From the NCBI GenBank assembly GCA_965153455.1, contig OZ234499.1, positions 5,962,515-6,026,514 of the forward strand: a DNA stretch of 64,000 bases, read 5' to 3'. This document shows positions 35,583 through 48,200 of the stretch, one piece after another; the stretch's first letter is position 1; each line of letters starts with the position of its first letter. The position numbers were made by a program, and so were the translations under genes. The notes under the pieces were generated by a model. It saw nothing but the letters and a program-made list of their open reading frames with translations. It searched no databases and had not been told where the DNA came from. Source of the DNA: Sphagnum compactum (lineage: Eukaryota > Bryophyta > Sphagnopsida > Sphagnales).

Positions 35583-38500
35583 CTCCCCCTCAAGTTCAAA
35601 TCCACTTTTAGTACACCAAGCATTTTTCTAAACTTCCTTAGTTTGTTTATACCCAAAGCCTTTGTGAAAATGTTAGCAACTTGATCTTTAGTACTGACAT
35701 GAATAAGGTTAATTTCTTTTGCTAGAACTTTTTCTCTAATAAAGTGGTAGTGCACCTCAATGTGCTTTGTCCTAACATGATAGACCAAGTTGTTAACAAG
35801 TAGTATGCTACTAATGTTATCACAATAAATGACAACAGGAGCATCCATTGACTGTCCCAAATCTGAGAATAGTTTTTGTAACCAAACTACTTCACATGCA
35901 GCAATTGTCGCCCCTTTGTATTTTGCTTCCATGTTTGATAGTGCAACTATTGGTTGTTTCTTACTACTCCAACTAACAACACCACTTCCAAAAGAAAACA
36001 TGAAACCACTGGTTGATCTTCTATCTAAAACATTGCCAGCCCAATTAGCATTCATGTATCCATGTACTTGTAATTGGCTTTTGGCTTCATAAAAAATTTC
36101 ACACTACAAAGTATGTTTTATGTACCTCAGTATGTGCCTCACTACATCCAAATGTGGCTTTCGTGGTGTTTGCATGAATTGACTCACCACTCCAACTGCA
36201 TAACTCAAATCTGGCCTTGTGATGGTCATGTAAATCAAACTCCCCACTATGTGCCTGTACATAGTGGTATCCTCCACAAGGTCTCCTTCATCTGCACTTA
36301 ACTTCACATTTTGCTCCAATGGAATTGAAATGGGTTTGCAACCCGTCATCCCATATTCGGACAATTTGTTCAAAGCATATTGCCTTTGTAGTAACCATAT
36401 CCCTTTAGGGGACTAGATTACCTCAATGCCAAAGAAATAATGTAATTCTCCCAAATCCTCATCTCAAACTTTTGCTTCAAAAGCTTCTTCAAATCAAAGA
36501 TGTCTGCATCACTATCTCATGTGATAATCAAGTCATCAACATAGATGACTATGACTACAATCCCATGATCTGTCTTTTTCACATATAATGGAAAATCTAC
36601 ATTGGATGTTTGAAATCCACTTGTGACAAGATATTGACCTATCTTGTTTGACCAAGCTTTAGGTGCTTGTTTCAAGCCGTACAAAGCTTTCTTCAACCTA
36701 CAAACCAAATTAGGATGTGTTTGGTCAACATAACCTAACGATTGTTCCATGTACACTTCTTCCTATAAATCTCCATAAATAAAAACATTTTTTCCATCCA
36801 TTTGATGTAAAGACCATCCTTTTGCTACTGCCATAACAATGATTGTTCTTACAGTTGTCATTTTGGCAACTGGACTATAATTCTCTTCATAATTTATGCC
36901 ATAAGTTTGGGCATAACCTTTGACAACCAATCTTGCTTTGTATATGTTCACAAATCCATCTGCATTGTGCTTGATTTTGTACACCCATTTGCACCCAATT
37001 GCTTTCTTGTCTTTTGATAAAACTACTAATTCCCAAGAAGCATTAGCATCCAACACTACCATCTCTTCATCCATGGCATTATCCCATTTAGGGTTTTCCA
37101 ACCGCCTGTTCAAAACAAGTGGGTTTAACCTCCTGTATAACTTTCACCATGTATGCATAATGATAAGCTACAAAGCCATCATATGTGAATTTTTGTACAA
37201 GCTACTTGACTCGTGTGGATCTTCGTACTCCATTGTTGTTGTCAGGTGTTTTCAAAGCTTTCTTGGCCATCCGAGCTCCAGGAGTAGTATCTGAAGGGAT
37301 TTGATTCTTCACCCACACTCTTTTCTGAATCACTTGACTCATCATCTACATCAGGATTTCTAGATGATGTTTGAGAACTACCATGTACAATGTTTGAAGA
37401 TCTTAATCTTCCTTTCCATGGAGTGCTACTGGACCCACTAATTGAAAACTCTTGTGGTCCACTAATTAATTATGATTCTTGTTCCACATTTGATGAAACA
37501 TCACCATTTCTAGCCTCTCCATCTTCTGCTATTTTCAGTGGTGAGTACCAGTTAACCATCTCATCAAACACAACATCTCTACTCACTTGCAACCTTCGAG
37601 TGGAAGGGTTGAAGCATCTATATCCTTTTTGTTCTAAGGAATATCCAATGAAGATACATTTCTCAACTTTTAGGTCTAGTTTTGATCTCTTCTCGTCAGG
37701 AACATGCACGTATGCAGTGCAACTAAACACTCTGAGGTGTGAGACATCTGGTTTTTTACCTGTGAATTTTTCTTCGAGTATCATGCCATGAACTGCCGCT
37801 GTGGGTGTTCGATTCATGATATAGATTATAGTTGTTACTGCTTCAGCCCAAAAGTAATTTGGCAAATTCTTCTCATTCAATATGGCACGTGTTATTTCTG
37901 CAGTGTGCCTGTTCTTCCTTTCAGCAATTCCATTATGCTGTGGGGAATAACTACATGAGTACTTCCTTTGAATTCCATGCTCCTTTAAATATTCACTGAA
38001 TTCATTTGAAAAATATTCTCCCCCTCCATCGGACCTTAGGCATTTGATGCTCACACCCTTCTCCTTCTCCACCATTGCTTTGAAATTCAAAAAATATTGA
38101 AACACTTCACCTTTGTGTTTCATGAAGTAGACCCACACCTTCCTTGTGTGGTCATCAATGAAACTCACGTAGTATTTGCATCCTCCAATGGATTCTGTTT
38201 TCGTGGTCCACACATCTAAGTGGATCATTTCCAAAGGTTTGGAACTTACATGAGTTATTTGAGCTGGGAATGGATGCCTAGCTTGCTTCCCCAATTGGCA
38301 TGCTTCACAAACTTCTGACATCACCTCTTCTATTCCAAATTTGGGAAGACCTCCAACAAGATTTTGTTTCTCCATCAACTTAAGATGTTGGAGATTAACA
38401 TGGCCAACCCGCTTGTGCCAAATTCCAATGTCTCCAGCTCCTTTTCCATGTGTGAATAACATGGAAGTCACCTCAAGCATGTTCACATCCAAGGTGAACA

Positions 38501-38970
38501 TTCGTCCATTCCTTTCCCCTTTTGCAATCAATTTTCCTTGATTCTTCATGCCTTCCATAAAACATCCATTAAGGTTGAATGTCACCTGTAAACCTTGTTC
38601 CACCATCTGGCCTACAAAGACCAATTTTTTTGTTATAGTTGGAACATGAAGTACATCTTTCAAATACTTTGTTTACCCATCTTGCATGGACAATGGCACC
38701 TTGCCAATTTGTGTGATGGGATGCGTAATGTCATCACCAATTTCCACAAACCCTGGTGTTTTCAAATCCCTTGTGTCTCTAAACCATTCTCCATGACTAG
38801 TCATGTGGTTTGAAGCTCCAGAATCCACATACCCGACATTGTTATTTGATACACCTCCTATCATTGAATTTGCCATGTGTTGCATCACAAACAGTTGCTC
38901 ATCACCTTGATTGCTAATTGATGCATAATTCCCTTGTTACAGCTTTCCATTTCGTGCATCATACTCCCTT
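35555..38970 (-). pseudogene. Copia pol: protease, integrase, reverse transcriptase, RNase H (broken)
   Basis: Protease has DSGASNHMT (about 38,800). Integrase is in the longest open piece (38,663-37,470). It has the zinc motif HKRVGHVNLQHL...CEACQLGKQ and the catalytic triad in HLDVW, RSDGGGEY and NGIAERKNR. Reverse transcriptase has GCKWVYKIKHNADG (about 36,970), [13 protein letters not shown] and YVDDLIIT. RNase H has VSWSSKKQPIVALSNMEA and VIYCDN. These parts copy RNA to DNA and insert it. A stop follows YVDDLIIT (near 36,517). Further stops or frameshifts lie near 38,670, 36,757, 36,410 and 36,100, so no complete polyprotein can be made. Confidence 0.88.
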
Positions 38971-39846
38971 TGATAACAGTTCTTTGCCATGTGCCCAGGC
39001 TTCTTGCAATAGTAACAGTTTGAATCGCTATTTGGTTGTTGACCTCAATGATTTCCACCACGACCTCCACGACTTCCTCGACTTCCTCTTCCTCCAAAGT
39101 TTCCTCGTCCACCTCCATGAGATTGACCTTCATGTTGATGATGTCCACCATGTGAACTTCCGTGTCGACCCCGAAATGAGGTTTTACCGCCTCTACCTCT
39201 ACCTCTATTAGTATTTGAGTAGAAAACACTTTCTTGTGATCCTCCACTTGATGAAGTACCAACAATTCTCATCTCTTCACTTATAAGTAAGGTTATTAAG
39301 TCTTGAAAATCGGGAAATGTTTCTCGAACTGCAATTGAAGTACGGAATTGACTATAATCTTTTCCAAGTCCATTCAAGGTCACGGCCACTAGATTTTCAT
39401 CATCTACAGGGGCTCCTATAGATGCAAGAGCATCTGCAAGGTTTTTCACCTTTGTAGAATAATATAATGTTCATTTTGTTTTTTTGTAAATTATGCAACT
39501 CTTGTCTAAGCTACATTTTGTGAGCTTGTGTATTGGTGTTATACATCTTCACCAATGTATCCCAAGCTTGCTTGGGTGATTGTGCATCTTGAATATGCAT
39601 AATCATGGAATCGGACACACCCATAGAAAACCAATACAAGACTTTCCTTTCTTTTTCATGCCAAGTTTTATTGGCTTGAATTTGTTATTGTGTGGGGTTT
39701 TCTAGGAGAGGAGGTTCTTTCTCATCACCAGTTATGAACTCCCAATAACCTTTCCCCATCAAGAAATTCATTATCCTAAATTTTCACACTTGGAAATTGT
39801 TTTTGTCTAATTTCTCAATTGCAATTTGAGAAAGACTGTTTGCCAT
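38970..39846 (-). pseudogene. Copia gag with CCHC zinc knuckle (broken)
   Basis: ATG at 39,846 (minus strand) begins MANSLSQIAIEKLDKNNFQV, a typical copia gag start, then a stop. Later pieces read WHEKERKVLYWFSMGVSDSM and the Arg/Gly-rich stretch near 39,060-39,200. An intact CX2CX4HX4C knuckle (CYYCKKPGHMAKNC) lies at 38,976-39,017. Gag would bind and package the RNA. Several stops and frame changes make it inactive. Confidence 0.8.
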
Positions 39847-40164
39847 CTTTCAAGACAACTCTCAATGTCTTATTGGGGTTTCACAAATGAATTTAATTCC
39901 TTCCTTGGGTTTCTAGGATTAGGATTAGGGTTTTCCTTCTTTAGGTTTCTAGGATTAGGGTTAGGGTTAAGGTTGAACAAGATGGAACTAATTAAGCGTT
40001 ACATCAACTGAAATAAAGAGTACTCTATGCCTAGAAATATCACAAAAGTTAATTCAACTATTAATAATCACTACTTGAAGGTTTATAAGCATTCAAATCA
40101 TTAGTACTAAGGAAATTTAAGGAACTAAAGCTTAACTATTTGTTGAGCTATAATCCATGGCTCA
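39847..40164. other. Leftover between the copia element and the outer 3' LTR
   Basis: Probably copia leader and/or the 3' end of the outer element. It includes telomere-like tracts at 39,914-39,975 (GGATTAGGGTTAGGGTT). No LTR or primer-binding site found. Confidence 0.45.
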
Positions 40165-40655
40165 CATCATGCCCGTATGCATGGCCTCATACATGACGGT
40201 CGGTTACGGGCATGCCAATCATGCCTTTTAGGGTTAATGTACGTTCTTAGGTTACTATATGTTATTAGGTGTTTTAGGGTTATGGCTTGTTTAGGGTTTC
40301 AGCTTGTTGATGGCTGTATAAAAGGCCAAACTCTTCCCTTCTCTTGTTAGTTTTTCTAGAATTCCTTTGCTAGGGAGAATTTCCTCCATAGTTAAATTGG
40401 ATTTCTAGATGCTCAGGGCGACTATTACACGACCACCGTTTACATACACTACATTTTCTTTCCTTCTTTTCAATTTAAATACATGAGAATTGCATTTCAG
40501 CTTCCTCTTGTGCATTGTATATATATGTGTGCGTGCATCTCTTTTTGTTTGAGTAGTTTCTACCTTTGATTGGTTTTAGTCTTTTTGTTCAGTAGAGTTT
40601 ACTATGGATTTACACCCTTACGACACCGAACGTCACGACACTACACATCACGACA
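40165..40655 (+). repeat. 3' LTR of the gag-only element
   Basis: Matches the 5' LTR. It holds TATAAAAGG at 40,317-40,325 and ends CACGACA. The first two bases are CA where the 5' LTR has TG. The TGGG target duplication follows. Confidence 0.78.
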
Positions 40656-40849
40656 TGGGCGAGTTGACAACCAAATGTTTACACTTGGACTCACACATGA
40701 CCTCAAATGTGCCCAATGTGAATTAAAAGGTAAATAAAAAAAACATGATAGTAAAAGAATGGTTATGTAATATCTCTTAAATACTTTCATGAAGGTGATT
40801 TACACCTTTCTCTACCAAATGTTCAAAAAGGGGCACACATGTTGCAACC

Positions 40850-42250
40850 CCTAAGGGTAGAAGTTTTCGTGTTAATTTCAAATGCACCTAAAAAGGGAGT
40901 GGACTATAATTGTTCGCACCTGTTGCCTCCAAAAATGGGAATCCATCAAAAATCTAGAAACTATGAGAAGGGCAACTATGGCGCAACTCCCCAAATAAGT
41001 AGTTGGAACAATGACTTCAAAGGAAATTAACCTCCATTAGAAATGAGAAGAACCACTTGTCAACAAACTAAAAGGGCCTTGGGCAATTTTAATGAGCATG
41101 GAGCAAAAAGTTTCTCAAAAATTCCCATTAGGGTCGAATAAAAAAGAACGAACCAACTTCAAAAACCTGGAAGGGGGGAAGCAATGAAACAAAAAGGAAG
41201 GTTTTTATGTGAAACATCAAGAGAGGATACCAAAAGTCTCCATTTTTTAAAAAAAAACAAAGGAGGCAAAACCAAAAGGGACACCAAGGATCTTGATGCC
41301 ATAAGGGGGCAATAGAATTTAGCATAGGGGACAAACCCAAGAAGTAAGCCGAACATAGTTTGGGCCAAACATTTGTGGGGTTGAACAGACAACCCCACAA
41401 AAGCCAATTGGGAAGCAAAATGATTAAAGGTGAGGGAGATGACATGGGTAGGGCCAAAGATATGGGTGTTATCGACCATGGAAAGGAAAAAACATGAAAG
41501 AAAAACCCCTTAAGAACAATGCAAAGTGCAAAAATGAGCTAGCACAAAAAAATGACTTATAAGTGGGTTGCTTTAACGAGTGCCCACAAAAGGAAAAAAA
41601 TAGACAAAAGCCCTTGAAGAAAAATGATGATTAAAAAACAAAGGAACTTGAAGGCCATAAAAAGAACAAACAAAGGGGAAAAGTTGGGACAACTAGTTTC
41701 CTATTATTTGAAGCTCCTGGAAAATGGCCTTGCATGAGATTGTGTTGAAAGCATTTACAATGTTTATTTGAAATACCACCCAATTAGGATGGGCATCCAA
41801 AGTGGCCCAAATACCATGGACCACAACCTCACAACCTCACAACCTTTTTTAACTACCCACTCAAACTAATATGGTTACAAATGAAAAATAAACGCATTGT
41901 GAAACTACAGGCATGAAACCCTGTTCATTAGTTGATATAACGTCTTTGCCATTGCAATCAAATAAATACCATCAAAAGGTTTGGCTAAAGCCAAAAGCCA
42001 ATTAACCCTAAGAACCCGAGCCATAGACCTATGGATATGGTCAGCGGCCACATGGGAACACGATTGGTGAAACTAAAGGAAGCCATTCACTAAATCTTCA
42101 AGGTCAAAAGAATTTCAAAGATGCTCAAAGACCACGCTAAATGGACCACTAGCTGATAAGTGAGACATGTGCAAAAATGCTGACCTAAAAAAGTCCACGA
42201 AAAAACTTAAGGTTTAAATTTGGCTGAAAGTCTAATAATGAATATGAGCA
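40850..42250 (-). pseudogene. LINE-like reverse transcriptase, decayed
   Basis: Read downwards from about 42,250 in several frames: RVLRVNWLLALAKPFDGIY, HPNWVVFQINIVNAFNTIS, LSQLFPFVRSFYGLQVPLFF, then MVDNTHIFGPTHVISLTF and VGLSVQPHKC. This is the conserved order of a non-LTR reverse transcriptase (palm with a first Asp, then the YADD box). The YADD equivalent reads VDN, so a catalytic Asp is lost. Further weak similarity continues to about 40,850. It is on the same strand as the 31,551-32,302 fragment and most likely the same element, split by the LTR element. Many stops; inactive. Confidence 0.68.
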
Positions 42251-45200
42251 GGGGAAGTCTATGTTTGGCGAGTGGAAAGGTAACAACACATTAACTGTCT
42301 TTGAGGACACCACAATTAGGGTAAGAAAGGAAGAGCCCTGGCGACATGTGTAAATTTTCTAATGTGCCTGAGGGCTAAACTTTGTCCTAGCTAATGTGGG
42401 GGTGCCATAGGAATAGAATTAAAATTGAAAGAAATTGGTGATGCCCCCATAATTGAAGAGAATGCAATTGCTTGCACCTAGGCCCGCAAAAGATGTTCCA
42501 TCTGAAGCTTTTCCCAATGAGGAAAATGGAATTGTCAAAAACGTAATTTAATCTCCTTATGCCCGGCTCATCCCCCATTATGGGGAAGAAAAAGATACCA
42601 TTGAAGGAACAATAAGAATAGGTGCTAGGTCGCCACATCAAATAGGTTACATGTTAAGTGATCAAAAGGAAAGTGAAAAACAAATTGCACCTTTTGTTGA
42701 AGAATGAAATGGATGCGCATGTAAAAACACGACTAGAGAATGCCCAAATGGAAGGTTCTCAAAGGATCTAATGCCACAATCTAAACCTAAGCTATTGGGA
42801 GGAAAAGTAACCAAAAATGATATAGAAGAACTTGGAAAACCAATTAAAGAAAGAGCTTGATAAGCTTGACAATGTTTTTGATGGCGAGTCATGCCATGCT
42901 AAAAAAAAAAGGCTCCACAACTAGAACATGGAACATCATGAAAGGCCCCACCCTTATTGACATTGAAAATGAAAATTTGGATTATGAAAAATTGGACTTG
43001 TTGGTATGATTTCATTAGTCTACTTTTCAAATTTCCAATAGGCCATTGAACTCAATTAACCTTTTTTTTCACCACATAAATTCTTATCAACCAATTGTTT
43101 TGTGAATTTTTTTGTAAATCTACACTTTTTTTTTATTGGACCATAAGATTCCTTTTAGATTTTCTTTTAATTCATCACATTCTAAGGAGAAAAACATGGT
43201 TTAGGTCCCATATTAAACACTACATTCTTTAAAATAACCAAAACATAGTAGGATTCTAGAAAATGTCTACTTCTCTTTGACATGTAACCAAATTTGGTTA
43301 TTTCCTCTTATGGATGGTTGCCATTGCATGGATACATCACAAAATTGGAAAAAAAAAAACCATGGTTCTTATATATGCATATGATGACAAATGAACCTAG
43401 TTTTTTTATTTATCTTTTTATTCATTATGATTCATTTGCAATTGCATCCAAAGTTCCATTCTTTTGTTTAAATTTTTATGGCATTCATAAAAACAAAATA
43501 TTGAACTTGTATTGATTTTTAGAAAAGGTGTCATTTCTAATGTTGTCAAATTCTTCCTTTTTGAAAGGTCCACTAATCATAGTTTTGACATTTAAATTGG
43601 CTCATTTTTCAAGTGCAAGTTTGAATTTAGTTCTTTAAATGTTTAAGCCAACAATTTCAAAATTTTGGTTTTTTTGATCGAATTCAAGAACCTTTGGGCT
43701 TAGTTCAAGAAAAGGTTTAGTTTAATGTACACATTACACACTCCCCAAAGCTATTTGTTTTAAAGATATGAACAACAAATTGAAATTGGAATATCGATCA
43801 CCTACCTAAAAATTATATCTTACTTATTAAAATTTTGAAAAACTTTAATGTGCCCACCTTTAAAACCTAAAAACTACCTATTTTCAAAACTTTATCTCCA
43901 AGGTTCTAATTCATGTTTTAGTTTCAGCAAAAGGGTGTAATCACAATCTAACGAGCTAAAAAGGGTGTTGAATCATAAAGAAAAACAATCAAAATTGAAA
44001 AAACCTTTATGTTTCACCATTTAAAGCCATGGTAATCATGGCAAATTGTTGTTTTTTCATTCATATGAATGTTAAGGAATTCAAACCAGAAATCCATTTG
44101 ATGAAAGTTTAAGTGTAAATTTTGATTTATGACCTCTAAAAGTGAACACAAATAGGAGTCAATTTTGTAAAGAACTATCAAAAGGACTCATATAATAAAA
44201 CACATTTGATGGGGGGGGAAAAAGGATAAAGACCTATTAGCCACATTGAAAAAACATTCATACCTTAAAATATGTGGAATCCTAAAACTTTGAAAATTCA
44301 AAAAACTTTCCAAAATCAATCCAGAATTTTAGAACTTTGATCTTTACCACATATAAATGAGGTATAATCTACATGATAAGTTAAGAAGAGTTGTAGCTTA
44401 TTATAAAAGAAAACATAAAAATGTAAAAAATGAATTTTTGGTTATAATTGGAAATTGTTATCATTTTTCTCAACAGAACATTAAATTTATAGGGAATCAA
44501 AACACTTTCAAAAATTCATATTTATTCAAAAATGATTAAAAAAAATATCATGTACTAAAACAACTATAAAAATTTACTATATCAAATTGCAAAAAAAATT
44601 GTTTCAAAATTCATTCATATGAAAAAAAATATTTGGGGAAAAAGGACATATAGTTTTTTTCTAAAGTAATCATGTTAACTTATTGTATCTTGTTTGCACC
44701 TAAAAGGTTAGTTTCATGGTCTAGTCCTCATGTTAATTCCACCAAAAAGATGTTGGGTTGAGTATAGGTCTAGGTCACAAAAACTTGAACTCAAACCCTT
44801 CAATTAAACACTCCGAACTAAATAGACTACCAACATTGCTCCTTTCTGTGGACTCAATAAAAAAATTATTTAAGTGAAGATTAAAAGTGATATAACCAAT
44901 TACAAAGTAGCAAAATCAAGAAGAGATGATCTATCATACTTAATTATTGACTAAGTTACAAATTTATTAGTAATTTATTTAATATAGATGCTAGTACAAC
45001 AAACCCCATTGAAATTAAATATGTTTCCATTGAAATATGGATAATTAAAGGATTCCAATGGTAATAAACCATTGGTACTAAAGCTAGAACACAAAACATT
45101 ACCTAGGCAAAAATTCAAAAAAATGGACATGTAGTAGGTGGTGTACCTACTAAAGGTTTTTTTGCAATATTCACTACAATAGATCTTGTCATTTGAACAT

Positions 45201-48200
45201 TGAATTTTTTTTAATTCAATAAAGAAAGTCAATTCATTTAAACCATCATTAACACATCATGTGAATAATGATGATTAACAGGCTCCATCATGTGATGTTT
45301 ATGTTGATTGAAATGCTACTTAACATGGTTATTAAATTTTGAAGTCTTATGTTATTATCATTATTATATTTTTAAAATTGTTAGACTAAATAACATTTTT
45401 TGACAATGTGTTGGTGGCTAAACCCATGACATGGACTCCAAAACCAAATTTGAAAATATTGTATTTTATAAATAATAATAAATACTTTTGGCTAGTCTCA
45501 ACATGTTATCATGCAATTTATTGCTTAATGGACCAATGATTATGATAAAACACATTGATTTTTAAATTTTTGTTTTTTACCCATTTGGATTGTGAACAAG
45601 TTGCCGAACATGCAACTCATTGTCAATCCTTATGGTTGCATATATAAATTGATATGGCAAGATGATTAATTAACTTTAATCAATACAAAAATCAGATGTC
45701 ACAAGTGAAATTTAAACCTTCACCTTGACCATAAGGCAAGTTCTTAATCATTTGGTCACCACTTCCCATTGTGACACATAATGTAATCAAATAAATGTAA
45801 ACACATGTATTTTAAATTGCGTGCATTAAAATACAACTATGAAATTATTTAGCTTCATATTGAAGTCAATTGACATGTCTTTTATTTCATTATTTAATTT
45901 AATTCATTATTTAATTTCATAATTACATTCAATTTTTTAGTATTTTTTTACCACAATGTATAATATTAGGAACCACCAAAGCATAGGACTAAGTCCTTAA
46001 CAAGTCCTTGAAAACACAATATTCTACAAAATATATTTAAAATCATGATTTGTTAATCAAGTTTCAATTTTAAAATTCTTATGACCCAAAAAATATGTTG
46101 CCTTATACTATAACGTAAAGGTGTACATTAAAAAATTCTCACAAAATTTTCATTTTCAAATCATTTGAAGTATATTTTAGAATCATTTAGGCAATGAAAA
46201 ACATTAATTTCATTTCCAAAATACATTGAAATATTGTTCTACAATTTCACCAAAAAATTTCAACATCAACTTAAATAATCATTATTTCCATGAAAACTTA
46301 AGCAATGACCACATCCAAGAATGGTTCCTTGATTCTAGTTTGCATTGATACATTATATCAATGTTCAATATTAATTTCAAAAATTAATTAAAAAATGATT
46401 TATAATTCAAATATTGTAATTTCATTTAGATTAGATCTGATTATTTTGTGTATTTATTTTCATTAGCTAATCTAGTTTTATAACATCTTCATTTGCAAAT
46501 GTTAGAAATTTACATAAAATGTTAATATTTAAATTTGGGAAAACATTCAGATTAATTTATTTAAGATGAAATTGGATTTACATGTGAAAATATCTAATCA
46601 ACTTCATAGGTATTTAATTTTGTAATTGTACATTTAATTTTTAATTTCATAAATTCAAATGCAAAGACATGACATTGATTTAAAATATTTATTCCGAAAA
46701 CTCCATTGTAATGGTTTAATTACAATAATGTAGTTATGTAGTTATGAAATCAATTTTACATACAATGAATACATAATTATGAATTGATTATACAGTTTCA
46801 TAAGTTTTGAATTTCCAAATTACATTTTAAGTAAAAAAATTCATAATTTCCTTATCACATTTAATTTAAATATGGATTAGAAAAATTAACATTTTTAATG
46901 TTGTACATGTTGATAGGTTGATGTCCATGTCACAATTTGATTAAAATATTTTAGTTGTGTTACTATAACTATAGCCATCACATAGGCGCCATGTGTTTTA
47001 TGTTTTAGATAGTGACATGAAATCATTCGTGTCACTATTTGAATGACAAAATTTAGTCACATCATTTTGATTATAATCTTGATATAGGTGCCACATAGTC
47101 TACAAGTACATTGTGGTGTCCAATATGTTTAAATTAAAAGTTGGATTTAGTCATATTAAAGATAGCTACTTTTCTAATTAGTCAACATACATACTTGAAG
47201 TTAGTCATTTCAATCAAGTAACATTAACTATACACTTGTCGAAATATCACTATTAGGAGCGAAAAAGACATGTTTTTGTTGTAATGAACAAACAAAATTG
47301 AAATTGAGTTGTTCTATTGAGACTAATTGTCATTTAAAAATATCCACTAATCTTGTTATACCTTAATGAGAATAACTTGAATGCACACTATTGAACCTAT
47401 TGTACTTAAGTGATGCAACATACATACTTGCAACACATTATGTAGTAATATGTTAAACATAATCTTGTAAAACCAATGTAACATTCCAAAGTTCTAATAC
47501 ATAAGATAAGTCCTTGTACTATTCTAATTCCTTATATACTACACATCACACCCTCACATCCAAATTACACACAAGTTCTATTCTCTCCCAAAACCTCCAC
47601 ACAAAAGCTACCACACACTTCAACCCCCGAGAAAACCAAAATTTAATCCTTCACCATTACCCAAATAAGTGACAACTACTATATCCTCCATTTCCTCAAG
47701 TTCATGCTTTCTTGTGCCCTATTTTCTACATCTAACTATCTTCAACCCAATCTTCTCCTCTATTTATGGCAACACCACCTTACATTAGGGGAGGTAGCTT
47801 AAAACCTACCTACTAGTAGTAATTCACAAGTTACCAAACTACAATCACTATTCAACTACAATCATTTTTTACCTTTAACAATTGCATGAAATTTGAAATG
47901 TTTTTGTTTGGGGGAAAAAAAAAACCATAATTCGAAGGATATGATTTTCTTCATTTATAAGAGATGAAAAATTGCATGAATGCTTGAAAAGAATAGGGAT
48001 GCAGTAAAAATTATATGTTGTTATGCATAATGTAATGCAATTTATATTGCAAAAATCTAATAACCATAAAGAAACAACACCAAAAAACATGGCATGGGGC
48101 AAAATGGAAGCCTAAAGATGAAGATGTTGATGACTTTTAACCTTAATAACTTTAATGGTTAATAATTGTGGTATACGTTATTAACACACTTATAACATGA

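Larger units (their letters stand above)
35268..39846 (-). mobile_element. Ty1-copia retrotransposon, 5' LTR missing
   Basis: Minus-strand element inserted into the gag of the outer LTR element. The domain order from 39,846 down is gag, protease, integrase, reverse transcriptase, RNase H, which is the copia order. A 3' LTR is present at 35,268-35,582 with a polypurine tract next to it. No matching 5' LTR or tRNA-Met primer-binding site is seen between 39,847 and 40,164. Confidence 0.85.
32307..40655 (+). mobile_element. Gag-only LTR retrotransposon, with a nested copia element
   Basis: Direct repeats at 32,307 and 40,165 are about 7.86 kb apart. The element starts TGTCATG and ends CACGACA, which is a terminal inverted repeat. 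It is flanked by TGGG on both sides (32,303-32,306 and 40,656-40,659), read as a target-site duplication. The internal part has a plus-strand gag but no protease, reverse transcriptase or integrase of its own, so it would be non-autonomous. The copia element at 35,268-39,846 interrupts the gag. Confidence 0.75.

Noticed and set aside
38918-39211. Plus-strand Asp/His-rich open frame
   Set aside because: It is antisense to the Arg/Gly-rich part of copia gag.
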